The notes under the pieces are model-generated. The model was not told the DNA's origin. It saw only the letters and a list, made by a program, of their open reading frames with translations, and ran no database searches. A DNA stretch of 64,000 nucleotides from Magicicada septendecula (lineage: Eukaryota > Arthropoda > Insecta > Hemiptera > Cicadidae), in NCBI GenBank assembly GCA_034769895.1, contig CM068369.1, positions 145,473,574 to 145,537,573 of the forward strand, read 5' to 3'. Of this stretch, positions 1-12,270 are shown piece by piece; within the stretch, counting starts at the first letter, position 1; each line of letters begins with the position of its first letter. Made by a program: the position numbers and the translations under genes.

Positions 1-21
1 ACACACACACACACACACACA
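1..21. repeat. (AC)n microsatellite
   Basis: The window opens inside a perfect AC dinucleotide run, so its true left end lies outside. A less regular CA-rich stretch lies near 1850-1890. Confidence 0.95.
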
Positions 22-1077
22 GACGAGCATATGTAGTGGCTGTAAAGTTGTAAATAAATGACTACTACTAAGAAACATCGATTCCCATTACATTATCAAA
101 ACTCATTCTTCAACACTCACTTTCTTCTCGTCTAAAAATAAATCTTTCTCCCAGATTCCCAAAAACTTTTAATGTGCACAAGGTACTTGTAACGCATCAT
201 TACAATTTTTGGTTTTTCAATTAACACTTTTCTCTTACTACACTTGAATCCCATTCTTTTAAACACTCGTGTTAATGTTTTAGCGCCCTATGGGAAATGC
301 ATTTTTTTCTTTTGCGATAGGTAGGAGCTTTTTAGCAATGGGCACGACATTTTGCTTTTTATAAAAATCCTGAACAATACTCCTTAACTACACACTTATT
401 GAAATCATCAAAAAAAGCTTCCTTTTCTCACATGTGTTAGTTTTATCTTGGTGTGGAGAATTTTCTACTGGACTGCATTTTCTTTGGTTTCTCAAGTACT
501 GTATTCAATAAAGGCCTGATTTATTATAGTAATACGCAGTTCATTTTGTTGCTTAATTCAGCGGGTATGTCTGTGAGTTTTGTTGTTTTTCTTCATCACA
601 TTTTTCAATGACAATACTAATTATTTCGAGACTTTCACTGTGAACAACAAAACTTCTTTTTCTTTCTTTCCATGACCCTTGAAGAGGCACTGTGAATACA
701 CAGCTACAAATAAACAAATAACAGGATAAATCACTAACTGAAAGTAACTAAAATTATACTAATCCTAAACAATAGTTCAACAATTTTTAATGTTACTATA
801 ACACAATTACTTAAGTACTAAGCTGTAAACACAAAACAAATGATATGTCTTTGTACGTCTTTGAACGCACTTAATTCCACAATGGTGAAAACCTGACTGC
901 AATAAAATTACAAAGTCTGTAATGTCTGATCGCCTTTGTGAGTGAATGCCAGTCTGACTGTGAACAGTGTCATGAATTGTTGGCCTTGACAAACTAACGA
1001 TGCTAACACAAACACACTCACTCATACTTTATCCCCTCCATCAGAGTCACAGAAATCAGTCTCCAGCAGTATATATA

Positions 1078-1385
1078 GCTACATAAACACAATGATCTAG
1101 CCACCACCATCCGACTGCATAGATTGCAATGAGCAGGACACATCCTCAGACTCAGATTGAAGGCAACTGAATACCCAGTAAGGTACAATTTAGTCAAATC
1201 GAAGGTAGAAGGCCTGTCAGAAGACCCAAGCATCGCTGGATTGACGCAATGGCAAGGGATACTGATACTTTACTTAAAATAAAACAATGGACATCAATTG
1301 CCAAGGACAAGGATAAATGCAGGCAGATGATAATGGAGGCTAAAGTTTGACTCCAAACTGTGACACCGTAGAAGAAGGTTACTAT
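1078..1385 (+). pseudogene. LINE (non-LTR retrotransposon) ORF2 3'-end fragment
   Basis: Plus-strand translation with frame changes gives GHILRLRLKATEYPV and then GRPVRRPKHRWIDAMARDT. This is the G-H-(I/V)-x-R ... RP-x-RP-x-RW(I/D) signature at the C-terminus of jockey-like LINE ORF2 proteins, downstream of the reverse transcriptase. It ends near a TGA at about 1348. No RT core is present and the frame is broken, so this is a 5'-truncated dead copy. The LINE class is inferred from the tail motif only. Confidence 0.6.
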
Positions 1386-1389
1386 TTAA

Positions 1390-3470
1390 TTAATTTTAAC
1401 CTTGGTTTAATAGTTTTTTTTTTTGCTTTTATTTTGATCTCAAAGGCTGTGTCCATAAAGCACTGTGAACATGCTTGCTTAACAAAGAATTGTTTCCTGA
1501 TTGTTTTCCATGTCTGAAAGTTGCAAGATACAAAGTACCTATCATGTGACTGACTGTTTATCAGTTAAACCTCATTTATTATCTGTCAATACTTGTCTGG
1601 TACATTATCGAATGGTCTCAAAAATACCAAGTGATCTACTCTTAGATTTGTTTTGAAATTTTGGATATGGAAGACTGTAGTTAATCAACCAATATAACTG
1701 ACTGTAGTTAGTCAATTAACCAATATAATTTCTTTTTCAGCTAGATGTTTTGGCTCTATCTGTGGGAAGCCGTACCCAACTTTACTACCTTTGCCATTAA
1801 AAGACAAAAAGATCCACAGCAATCTTCAGTTGCATTATTTCTAAAAAAAACACAAACACACACATACGCGTGCACCACACACACACAAACACTTTAGAGC
1901 TTATCTTTCCCTTTTGAAATAATATTTATTTTTTCAAGTCTTATACATATTTTATTGGTACTTGGCTATCTAACACAGGCAAAACTTCTAATTGAAAATA
2001 ACACAAGATCATCTACTTAAAATTGTATCTAAAAATAAAACCTAACTTACACGTTCATTTAAAAAAGTAAAGAACTAGAGGCAAAAATAAAATAAAAATG
2101 AACTAATCTTTTCAGGAAGTTAATTATGACTTTTGATTATACTGGTTAGGCAAATACTAATAGATAGCCAAATAACATACGCAGAAGGGCTTGAAAACAT
2201 AATTATTAACTGAAAAGACCAAAACAAGCTCTGAAGTATTTGTTTGTTTTTAATTTTGTATTAAATTTTACAAGGAGAAAAGCAGATATATTTCTTTCAG
2301 TTAAACAGTACACTTAAGATGCATGTAGCCCTGGATTTTTTGTCTTGAGGTTGGCCAAGGTAGGGAAGTTGGACATGGGCTCTTATGGATACAACATAAA
2401 TATCTAGCTGAAGAAATTATACTGATCAATGGCCTAGTCTCCATCCACAAAACTGTATACAAACTAAGGATAGATTCTGCTATTTTTTTATCTTGGAGCT
2501 TTCAGACACGGATTTCAAAACTGAAAAACCACTTTGCGTTAAGTGTGTTTGCATGTATGCTTGATGATGGATGTGCGTCCTCATTGTTTATGGACAGTAT
2601 CTGTGACATAAAAATAAAATCAAAAGTTAAAACCATGGTTAAAACAACTTAAATAATACCAAGTTAAAAACCACTACAGCAATTATGTCTTTATGCTTCT
2701 TTTAATACTGGCTTTTTCCATATTAATTGAAGTAACAAATTACAAATATTAATAAAAATTTTTCTCCAGTAACTTATAACAGAAAACAATAACTGATTTA
2801 AAAGAGTTTATAAAGTTGTTTTATGTTTGTTAGAGCAGACTGTTTGCATTACAGTTTATTCTAGCAATGAACGGAGTTAATGCAAGATGACTAATCTCTG
2901 GTTCCTATTGTTACTATAGTTTATAAACTATCTCTCATTCATTATCCACTATACTTTTTAACATTATTTTAAAACACAAGATTCACACATTTGACTTTCA
3001 TATTTGCAGTTGTTATGAACTTAGTCATTATTGTGGTTATACATGTACCATTGTGTTCATGTGGCACTTATGTTTAAATTATTTTTAATTACAATGAAGA
3101 TAGTAAAACTTTGCTGGGGACCTTGAAAGTGATTGAAAAAATTGTTACATATTTCCATTTGTTGACTCAAGTTTGTTCACTAAGTGCTCACTGCAGATAC
3201 TGTCTTAGATGAAATTTTCTTTTAGGTGCTGCTGGTACATTTCACTCAAGACTGATGAAAGTGGAGCCCTCATTGCAACACCATTTTTGTTCTCATAGTG
3301 GTGATTTTCATAGACCATTGTTTTTCTTCTGTCTTTGATCATTTAATTGATGTTTCATTAATGATTCGAGGATACAACTTATGAATTGATTTAACTTTCT
3401 TCTTGTAATCTTGTTTCTTATTGTTTATTAAATTGTTTAGTTTTTTGTACATAACTTTCTTTTTTGAGGA
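1390..3470. other. AT-rich DNA, no gene seen
   Basis: No ORF above about 70 codons with recognisable content, no TIR or LTR pair found. It contains short homopolymers and a CA-rich patch near 1850-1890. Confidence 0.5.
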
Positions 3471-3539
3471 AGCAATGGTAGAGATCTCACTTTGGATTCT
3501 CTCTATTATATCATGATACTCTGATACTCACAGTATCAT

Positions 3540-4755
3540 AGAAACTATGAAAATTTTATTCTCACAACTAAAAATCCATTTATACAACACATCAAATATT
3601 GGTACAGGTATGTGGATGACATCATCTGTTTATTTGTAGGTACTGCTAGACAAATTGGCCAACTTCTAGCATACATCAACTCTATCAATTCTGACATTAA
3701 ATTTACAAAAGAAATAGAGAATAAACTTCCTAGGTCTTACCATAAAACACCATGCAAGCAAACATCATTTCTCTCTGTACAGAAAATACACTCCCTACAG
3801 AGAGCAACCATCCCTACTCATACAAACTTTCTGCATCAACAGCATGGTATATCGAGCCCTCACATATCCTCTATGCAAGAAACAGTATGAAAAAGAGATA
3901 CACATCATAAAACAAATAGCTCAAAGCAATGGATATCAGATTCAAATGACTGATAAATCATTGAAAACAAAAAAGAAAAAACAAATAACATATCAATCAA
4001 GAGGAACAAAACCTATATACCTGCACATTACATTGACAACTCTCAAAAATTAGCTAGAACATTTGCAACATATGACTATCAATTAGCATTCAGAACAAAC
4101 AATGACATCTACAACAATCTGAAAATAAGCAGTAGGCCTACAAAAAAGAAAAGCATTTCTGAAAAAGCTGGAGTCTACCAATATCAATGTCAGCCTGCTA
4201 ACTCGACAGAATACATTGTGCGGTGCAACAATAAATTCATAGGTTTCACATCAAGATCCTTTAAACACAGATATATAGAACACACCAAACATTCTCAACA
4301 TTCACGTCCGAACTCAATAGTAGCCAAACACATAAAACAACAATCTTGTGAATATGGTCCAATACAGCAACATTTAACAGTATTGAAAACATGCAGTGAT
4401 GAAATAAGATCTAATATATAAGAACAATAATGAATATACAAACATATAAAAGAAGAGGGACATGAAAATCTATTGAACATCATGACGGACTTCAAAAATG
4501 TATCACATTTGAGATATTGTGCCAAAATGAAAATCAACATACAGTAATCAGCTGATATAATATATAGACCTGAATATAAACATGAACACTCCACAACAAA
4601 ATCAATTCTCGAGAAACTTTTGACACAAATGTATGCTTCATAATCAGTGTTTACGAATTTTTTTTGTAAATAGTAACTGTTTTATAATATTGTGACCACG
4701 AGTGCACAGTGTATATGTTCTGACAATGGTATATGACCGAAATCAATCGAAAGTA
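3540..4755 (+). mobile_element. Penelope-like element fragment (RT end plus GIY-YIG endonuclease)
   Basis: The frame entering at about 3540 reads RYVDDIICLFVG, the catalytic YVDD box of a reverse transcriptase. About 600 bp on, 4165-4270 reads AGVYQYQCQ ... FIGFTSRSFKHRYIEH, a GIY-YIG nuclease motif (variant GVY/FIG) followed by the usual R-H-x3-H stretch. RT followed by C-terminal GIY-YIG is diagnostic of Penelope-like elements. Several frame changes (3612-3890, 3844-4053, 4218-4421 lie in different frames) and a missing N-terminal half of the RT show it is dead. The tail runs to about 4755, where a 70-bp sequence shared with the end of the second PLE begins. Confidence 0.8.
3612..4421 (+). 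pseudogene. Penelope-like RT/GIY-YIG polyprotein, broken
   Basis: The coding remnant of the preceding element. The first open stretch covers the RT palm after YVDD and the thumb-like part (EIENKLP). The second has a lysine-rich linker. The third carries the nuclease region with conserved R and E/H residues and ends at a TAA near 4419. At least two frameshifts separate them. A functional PLE protein is usually 700-900 residues, so only the C-terminal third remains. Confidence 0.7.
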
Positions 4756-4758
4756 AGA

Positions 4759-4830
4759 ATGTAATTAAAACTTTATTATAAATCATATGTACGGTATCTT
4801 TAGCTTATGAACAATGACTGCACCACAATA
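4759..4830. repeat. ~70-bp repeat shared with 13546-13615
   Basis: Begins AATTAAAACTTTATTATAA and continues through ...ATGAACAATGA...CACCACAA..GAAGA. A close copy lies immediately after the second PLE at 13546-13615. Both copies sit directly downstream of a PLE 3' end, so it is either part of the PLE tail or a shared target sequence. Confidence 0.75.
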
Positions 4831-4849
4831 GAAGACTGAATGTAAACTA

Positions 4850-5795
4850 GTTTACAGTTGTTCCAATTTTTGTTTCAATATTCAAAAGGAAAAGTTAACA
4901 CCTGCTTACAATTACCCTTACGAAGCTGGGGTAATTAGAAATGAATGGGGTAATTGTAAATTGAATTTTAGAGGCTTTTTTATTCATATTTAAACAATTT
5001 TTTGTATATATCATAATAACAAAGATTGAAATAATTCTTATTTGCTGTTATTTCAATTTTAAAACCTATCAATAAAAATGTTTCAATCCTTCACATTTCT
5101 TTTACAATTACCCCACATAACCATAATTCATTTTCACTCATTAAAATTGCATTTGTAAAAAACCTATTCAGAATTTTTTTTTAAACCTGAGATGAGTACA
5201 TTCGGTGAAGTGGTGATCCTTTGTTTTTACAAAGAAAGAAAGAAAGAAAGAAAAGGGGTCCCATAAGTGTCTGCTGTTAGAAAGACACACACTCTTTCAC
5301 AAATGAGTTTTAGGAAGAAGGTGATTCAAAGTGAGTGTTTGGATGGTTGAGACAAAAATCGAATGTGAACGTTAAAACTGACTTTGAGGCTGGTTCAGTT
5401 TCAAAACAACTTACAAGAAATGTAGATCTCATGTCTGCCCAGCCATGTAATTGTGATAAAATAGGACTTTGTTCTAAATTAGTATCTTCAAAGATACTTA
5501 CTGCACCCACAGAATGAACTGGAACAGAACATGTTCTGTCCTTACCCCAAATGTTACAAATTGGTCAGTTGATGGACCAACAGGTATTGGAGAGTATAAA
5601 GATGGAGTACGGGTATTCATTTTCTTGTTCAAACAGCTGAAGAGGAATAAAGTGTTACTGCATGTTAGGAACTAACAGAAATCATACGTCTGCTGCTGGG
5701 TAGCAGAGTCTTGGAAAGGGGTTAAGTCTAAGACAATTGCTGAATCATGTACTGAAAAATCAACCTATTCACTCATCATAGCTAGGTTTTGTACA
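4850..5795. other. AT-rich DNA with an (AAAG)n tract
   Basis: A microsatellite of AAAG units lies at 5233-5255. Three short 'ggggtaatt / aattacccc' blocks occur in 4910-5120 and again near 13735 and 14490, suggesting an unidentified dispersed repeat. The opposed 60-66 codon ORFs at 5310-5517 have no recognisable content. Confidence 0.5.
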
Positions 5796-5801
5796 GAAAA
5801 T

Positions 5802-6410
5802 ATGAAAAGCTTAAATTTTATGGATCTCACCATTACTAGGTCACACAATAATCAAAGTTTTCAGATATATAGAAACCCTACTTTTACAGATACCGCTATA
5901 CATGAACAATCACTAACATCATGGCGCATACAATTAAACAGTTTTCATGCAATTTTGGTTAAGCGTCTCCTTATAGTTCCTTTATCCAAAGAAAATTTCA
6001 ATAAAGAAGTAGATATTATAAAAGCCATAGCAGAAAATAACGGTTATGATGAAAGAATAATAGACTTAATTAAAAAAAAAAAAAAAACAGAAGAAAATTA
6101 TTTTAAAAGAATTTTATTCCAAAGAGCAAGATCACGGTAACAAAAAATTTCATTTAACTAATTACATTCCGTTTATAACAGATAGGATTAATAATAGGTT
6201 AAAAAAGCATGATCTAAAATGGTATCAGTAACCAAACGTAATATTTTTTCATTTATTAGTCAACAATAAAGAAAAATCTAACACACTGGAGAAAAATGGA
6301 GTTTATGAAATTCACTGTGCAGAATGTGATGCTATTTATATCGGACAATGTGGCCGTGTTCTGAAACATCGCATTTCTGAACGTAAGAAGGCAATAGAGC
6401 CAATACAGGT
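5802..6410 (+). pseudogene. PLE polyprotein fragment, 5' side of the Gypsy-A insertion
   Basis: A 112-codon ORF (5802-6140) begins with NFMDLTITR and IYRNPTFTDTAIH, the conserved region just after the RT in PLEs. It ends with a lysine tract encoded by a run of 16 A at about 6075-6090, a likely site of indels. After a broken spacer, 6290-6400 encodes the GIY-YIG fold with YIGQCGRVLKHRISE. Read across the AGGT duplication it continues in the fragment at 13102. Confidence 0.7.
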
Positions 6411-8358
6411 TGTAACGAAAATCAAGGAGTTACGAATAGTTCATTAATAAATTATAAATATCTGTAGTACGACACGATAAATTATTAAAGTTAATATCAA
6501 ATTGTAATATTAATAGTAAGAACGTATGAGAGATTTTGGACACTGTACTAGTTATATAAGCGGATAGTTAAGGCGTGGACGCCGACACACTGTTGCCTGG
6601 CAGCTTAGAAAGGTATTGTACATCCAAACTTTCTATGTCATAAAAATATAAAATGCTTTGTTTGCACAAACCAGCAAAAAATGCGATATACCGTTAGAAC
6701 GAGGGTGTATCGGCCTTCAAAAATACAATAGCTAACATACTGAAATGGGGTGTGTGTTTTAGAAAGTAGATTTCTCTTTTTACAAATTAACGGCTGTGCG
6801 GGAAAATCTCAGTGCCGAAAGCAGTAGCCAATAAGAAATAGCGTCATCGCTGGGTGCAAGAATTTTGGAAGTGATGACTGGATATTTTCAAATTTACCGG
6901 CGACACTTTCAAAATGTAACCAATCGGGGTTATTGGAAGAGTGACAGCAGAAAGGGAAGTTTTAGATAGACTATAAATGTAACTCTCGAAGAAGAACGGC
7001 TCTCAGTCTTTCTATCTAACACTGTCTTTTTCTATCTAAGTCAGTCGGATTCTATCTAAATCAGTCTAACTCAATCGGACTCTATCACTATAACTCGCAA
7101 AATCAGTAACGATGGTTCAAAGTCAGTAAGAGAACAGTAAAGGTCAATAAGTGGCCAGTCAGTCAGTAAAAAGTGAGAAAACGGTTAAGTCAAGGAGAAG
7201 AAGTACGAAATTCGGTAATGATAGTGGTCGGTCAATTATAGTATTTGTTAGTCAGAATTACGAATTAACGTAATAATTTCTTAATTAGAATGAACTGAAG
7301 CAAGCAAGTGAAATATGAGAACTCGGCGACGTAAAGGTGAAGAATTACTGAGTATTATTGAATTGGTGCGCGGGCAGAGATGCAAAGCAGTATTTCTTTA
7401 TAATGTGCGCGGAAGAATAAGTAAGTCTGAATTGCTAAGTGCATGGCGTTAATTAGTCATCGCGATCGTGTGCAAAGTAAAGCAGAATAATAGGAAGTGA
7501 AGTGGTATGTTGTGTATAAAGTGAAAGGAGCCAGCAGCAGAAGTTACAAGTAACGCTATCAAAGTATATTGTCTAAATCACATAATCTTGATGTAGTAAT
7601 AACTGTCTACTGTAAAATTCAACCCGTTTCATTCTCAAAGAACCCATGAGAACGTTCAGATCCTAAAGATGCATTTATATATTATGACATAGAATTGGAT
7701 AAGAATTAAATACATCTAATTTGTTAGATAAGAAGTCATGATGAGATTGAATTGAATGACAAGTAAATATATATAATTTGTTAGATATTAAGTCATGTCT
7801 TTGATCAAGTAAAGTATGAATGGAGAAGGAGTGATTCAAGATATTAAGAACTTAGCATAATGTTATAAATAATTTAAATGTGTATAGAATCTCTGATAAA
7901 TTAGTTAATGTGTTAAATAACCTCTATTGAAGATTGAAGAATGATGATTTAAATATGTTAAGGAATCTCTGATAAATTATTTAAATATGATAATAATCTC
8001 CATTGAAGGTTGAAGTGTGATAAGATTTGGTATCTACTGATGATCATTCAATTTGCACAATTAATAGTAATCATAAATTTTATATGTTGTTATTAATAAT
8101 GTACATAAAGTTGATAAATATAACATTATGTCATTTAGCATCTGAACAAAGTGTTATTATTTAACAACAACCCCTGAGATTAATAATTATCTCTGGCGCC
8201 CAACAAAAATCCATGCAGCAGTTAGAATATAGATGACTATGTTCATTGTCAATTAATTAATATAATGAAAATGCACAAAAGCAAGTAAATTTCATTAATG
8301 TCCAATTAGAGTTATTATATTGGGCACGACAACGTAGGCCAACAGAGAAATTATTATA
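6411..8358 (+). repeat. 5' LTR of Gypsy-A (1,948 bp)
   Basis: Starts TGTAACG and ends ATTATTATA, directly before TCTGATGCCCAACAACGTGG. Its ends match the 3' LTR, but it has about 1.12 kb (roughly 6572-7702) that the 3' LTR lacks. That segment includes a CTATAAAT TATA-like box near 6970 followed by repeated TCTATCTAA blocks, so it probably holds the promoter. The segment 6600-6930 is clearly similar to 17520-17830 in the other LTR. Confidence 0.85.
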
Positions 8359-8382
8359 TCTGATGCCCAACAACGTGGAGCT
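8359..8382 (+). promoter_or_regulatory. Primer-binding-site region of Gypsy-A
   Basis: TCTGATGCCCAACAACGTGG follows the LTR end. The equivalent position after the LTR at 17172-19000 reads TCTGTCGCCAGAAACGTGG, so it is conserved in place. The normal TGG start is decayed here. The primer tRNA was not identified. Confidence 0.45.
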
Positions 8383-8466
8383 TAATTTAGCATATAGATA
8401 AGCTCGGTAGAATGAAACGGAGTAGACAATCAATGAAAATAAATGTATGTTAATATATAGAATTAG

Positions 8467-9957
8467 ATGTTAACACGTAGCAAAAGTAAAAAATTAAGGG
8501 AATTTAAATTGTGTAATAATCATAAAGTAAAAATGGCAGCTAATAACGGGGATAATGGTGGTAACGAAACAGAATTTGAGATAAACAATCAGATGGGAGA
8601 GATCGGAGCATGGGAAGAAGCAACCGATAATGAAATCCCGACGGTTTCTTCAGAGGCAAGGGGAAGAGGAGAAGAAGAAATCCGTGGTGAAATACAACAG
8701 ATACCCACAAACTTATATATGGCTATGTTACTGAAACAATTAACACAGCAGATGACACGAACACTAAACAATTAACACAAAAAATGGCAGAAAACACTAA
8801 ACAATTAACACAGCAAATAGCAGAAAAGTCCGAAAATTTAAAACAACAAATGACAGAAAACATGGCAGAAAACACTGAACAATTAAAACAACCAATGACC
8901 AAAAAAATGAAAGAAAACATGGCATTATTAAAACAACAAATGGCAGAAAACACAGAACAATTAGAGAAAAGGATCGATAATATTAAAAAGAACATGGAAC
9001 AACAGGTCACACAACAATTAAACGAACATAAAACACATGTAAAGCAACAGATTAATGAAATACGACACGAAAATCAGGAATTAGCGACGAAGATAAGGGA
9101 ACAAAAGAAGTCGTCAGAGAAGAAATAGAGACATTCCAGACTTCCGTCTGGAACACTTAGAACACTTAGAGAAGAGTGATCAAGTGTTGAGACAACATCA
9201 AGTTGTGGTAGCTCAAGAAATTAAAACCCTAAACAGTAAGGTAAATAATAGCAATAAGAAAAACGGTGAACAGATCCAGAAACTTACAGAATCATATGAA
9301 AATAACTGTACCTCAATGGACGGACAACTGACGCAAATAAAGGAGGACATGCGAGCAAGATTGGCACAGATAGAGAGGGCGCCGATACAACGTGGAATCA
9401 CGATGGAGCACGTCAAGAATGTCACGTTCAATGGAGAAGGAGAATACCCCATGGAATTTGTCAAAGAGTTAGAAGAAATTCACAAGGAGCACTACATAAG
9501 TGAAGGAGTGAACTGGGTCTCAAGACACCTGGAAGGAGAAGCGGCCATATGGTGGAAATTAATCAGGAACAACATAAGAACTTTTCATGAACTCCAGGAG
9601 GCGTTTATTGCTAAGTATTGGAACCAGATGGTGCAAGAGAAAGTGCATGATCGGCTATAGTTCGGCAGATACAGACATGAGAGTGGGTTAAATATGATAC
9701 AGTATATGGAGAGACGTATACTGCAGAATCGGCAGTTGATACCACCCATCTCAGACCAGCATCTAATCCGGAAACTAGCACGTCATTATCACCACAACAT
9801 AGCGGTTGCATGTATCACAAGAGGGGTGGAGAATATAATGGAATTTCAGATGGTGTTAATGGAATTTACAGCCTTACATAACAAAAGAAACGACAGCACA
9901 GACGGATATAGGGTGCAGGTACCCGTAAAGCCGGAACAGCTCGAACACGTGGGTTGA
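8467..9957 (+). pseudogene. Gypsy-A gag, frameshifted and stop-containing
   Basis: Gag packages the element RNA into particles. Four open pieces remain: 8467-8775 (starts MLTRSKSKK, acidic), 8784-9128 (a coiled-coil built of MAENTEQLKQ-type repeats), 9184-9660 (coiled-coil end, then a capsid-like region with VKNVTFNGEGEYPMEFV and EAAIWWKLIR), and 9661-9957 after an in-frame TAG at 9658-9660. Frames are 1, 0, 1, 1, so there are at least two frameshifts and one nonsense codon. The capsid part aligns in layout with Gypsy-B Gag (WW..R..I, F...F..KYW). No CCHC zinc knuckle is visible. Confidence 0.75.
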
Positions 9958-10112
9958 CTGTGGCAGAATAATAATAAGGGTAAGCGACAGACAGCCTATC
10001 GCCATAAAACAGGGTGGAAGCAAACAACTTATAACAATGAACCAGACCGGAGAGAGAGCGTGAATACACCAAGTAAGAAAGTGTACGAATCTCAGGTCAA
10101 TGCCATTGCAAT

Positions 10113-10130
10113 AACCTAACCTAACCTAAC
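10113..10130. repeat. Telomere-like (CCTAA)3 at a deletion junction
   Basis: AACCTAACCTAACCTAAC stands exactly between the gag tail and the start of the RNase H remnant. TTAGG is the usual arthropod telomere unit. See findings. Confidence 0.85.
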
Positions 10131-10136
10131 ATAAAA

Positions 10137-11601
10137 AAATTTAGGACATATGTATTAGGACGTCCGCTCACGATTATCATAGATAATAAAGCTCTGACGT
10201 TTATGCAGAAATGTCAATTGACATGTTCGAAAATCACGAGGTGGATACTTGCTATTCAAGAATATGATTTTGAAATAATGCACTGCAAAGGAAGTGAAAA
10301 CATAGTGGCTGACATACTTAGTTGATACCCAGAAGATACATGCGAAAGGACGGTAACAAAGAACTAGAGATTTGTGCGGTAGATATCAGACTACGCAAAC
10401 AATTAAAGAACCAGTTGAAGAACATATCTCAAAGACAGCAAACGGATCAAAAGTTAAAGGATATTATAGACAACTTACAAAACGATACAAATAACCAACT
10501 ATATAAAATATACAAGTGGCACAATAATAAGTTATATCGGAAGGAGAAGAAGAGATGGAGAATAATGCTCACGAAGGAGATCGGCGAAGGGTTGATCAAG
10601 GAAATCCATGAAGCGTATGGACACTGTGGAGTAAGAAGAACTTACGAACTATTTAAGGAATATTTCACCGGAGATCATTTCTACAAATTTACAAAACAAA
10701 TGATCAAGATATGTGAAATATGCCAAAGGTGTAAGGACCATTGGAAAAGGGTTATTGGACAAACAAAACCAATATTACCGAGAGAAAAGGGAGAACTGGT
10801 CAGTATGGACTACTACGGACCTCTGTTAACCTCAACAAGTGGGGTAAAATATATATTAGTAGTAGTTGATAATTTTACCAAGTACGTTAAATTATACACC
10901 ATGACGAAGGCGACAAAGGCCATCACATGGAATAAATTAAAATTGTATATACAAGAAGTGGGTAAGCCAAAATCAATATTAACTGATAATGGTACCCAAT
11001 TTACCAGCAAAGTTTGGGTAAGGAATTTGGAGAGTCTAGGAATCAAACCTAAATATACAGCCATCCAGAACCCATGTGCAAATTTGGCTGAAAGAATAAA
11101 TCGGCAATTAGGCAATATATTTAGGGTAATGATAAGAGGACACCATACGAAATAGGCGAAATATGTTAAGATTGTTCAGAGATGCATCAATGAAACTTAC
11201 CATGAAACAATTGAAATGACGCCATATCAAGCTCAGTGGGATCGAAAACCAAAAAGAGCGTGGGAAACATACGTGGACTGGGAGTTGAAAGAAGAGATGA
11301 AGAATCACCATAGTGAGTTATACCAAAAAATAAAACGAAAGGGTGAACAACGAGCAAGGAAGAAGAACGAAGAAAGCAACAAATTGAAGTTTAAGGTGGG
11401 AGACTTAATTCTAATAAGAACAAACCCAATACAAACCCAATCTCAGATGCGATAAATAAGGTGACAGCAAAATTCTGCGAACTGTACGAAGTGACAAACA
11501 TCAAAGGAGAAGCGACTTATGAGGTATCAGAAGTCAACAAGCCTGAAGCAGTACGGGGTATCTTCAATGTTAGGCAGTTAAAACAATACCACCATGGGTA
11601 A
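10137..11601 (+). pseudogene. Gypsy-A pol remnant: RNase H end and integrase
   Basis: 10137-10322 (frame 0) encodes the end of RNase H: FRTYVLGRPLTIIIDNKAL ... TRWILAIQEYDF ... ENIVADILS, then a TGA. 10322-11155 (frame 2) is integrase, with a zinc-binding HEAYGHCG ... CEICQRC and a DDE core: D in SMDYYGP, D in LTDNGTQF, E in LAERINR. An in-frame TAG at 11153 interrupts it. It goes on to about 11455, then changes frame and ends near 11601 with VTAKFCELYEV ... FNVRQLKQYH, a GPY/F-like tail. Cleavage and joining of element DNA would be its role, but this copy cannot make the enzyme. Confidence 0.8.
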
Positions 11602-11828
11602 ATGGGAGAATGAGAAATGGGGATTTATAAATGCTAAAAGGAGTCTAATATGTGATTGTCAAGATGTTTAAAAAAATATATATATATATTCTATATGTAA
11701 ATAGGCCTATTATTTGTTTGGAAAATGACCAATGAGGATTTAAAATAAATTTAAATTTCCTTAATGACAAAATGTAATGGTGTCATAGATTAAGAACCCT
11801 ATGTAATAGTTATAAGAATTTATTATCT

Positions 11829-11942
11829 CTACTAGTAATTTTATACAAACCACTATATTGTATTTGGTACTGACTAAGTCAGTAAGTCATGACTTAGTCA
11901 GTACCAAATACAACATAGTGGTTTGTATAATATTACTAGTAG
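11829..11942. repeat. 53-bp-arm inverted repeat upstream of the Gypsy-A 3' LTR
   Basis: Arms 11829-11881 and 11890-11942 are reverse complements apart from a few mismatches, separated by 8 bp. Both arms contain ACTGACTAAGTCA or its complement. It lies in the untranslated region between pol and the PPT. Confidence 0.9.
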
Positions 11943-12258
11943 AAATATTTAAGACCACTAACACTCCAAAATAACAATAAATTATACGATTTTAGTGAAA
12001 GTAAATATATGTTGGTACAAGCGGAAGCAACACATAGAACTAGACAAAGTGTGAACAAATGTTATGGGGTGTGTATGACCAACTGTTGCTGACGAACTAG
12101 CAGGTAGAAAATGAAAGTGCGACAGTAGGGTGAAACCGGTAGTTATCGAAATGGGAAGTGGGTCATTCAAAGCAATGTAAACAAACTATGTTTAAAGAAA
12201 GGCTTAGAGGCATACAAAATGATTTATCCAAATCATAGCAATAATTATGGACAAATCA

Positions 12259-12270
12259 TTTGGGGGACAA
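12259..12270 (+). promoter_or_regulatory. Polypurine tract of Gypsy-A
   Basis: TTTGGGGGACAA directly abuts the TGTAACG start of the 3' LTR. It is the expected plus-strand priming site. Confidence 0.7.

Noticed and set aside
8191-8358. Gypsy-A LTR ending at the TGGCGCCCAAC motif
   Set aside because: The AGGT duplication and the match between both LTR copies extend to 8358/13097, so the motif is inside the LTR.
10113-10130. True telomere or chromosome end
   Set aside because: Only about three units, inside an LTR element with continuing sequence on both sides.
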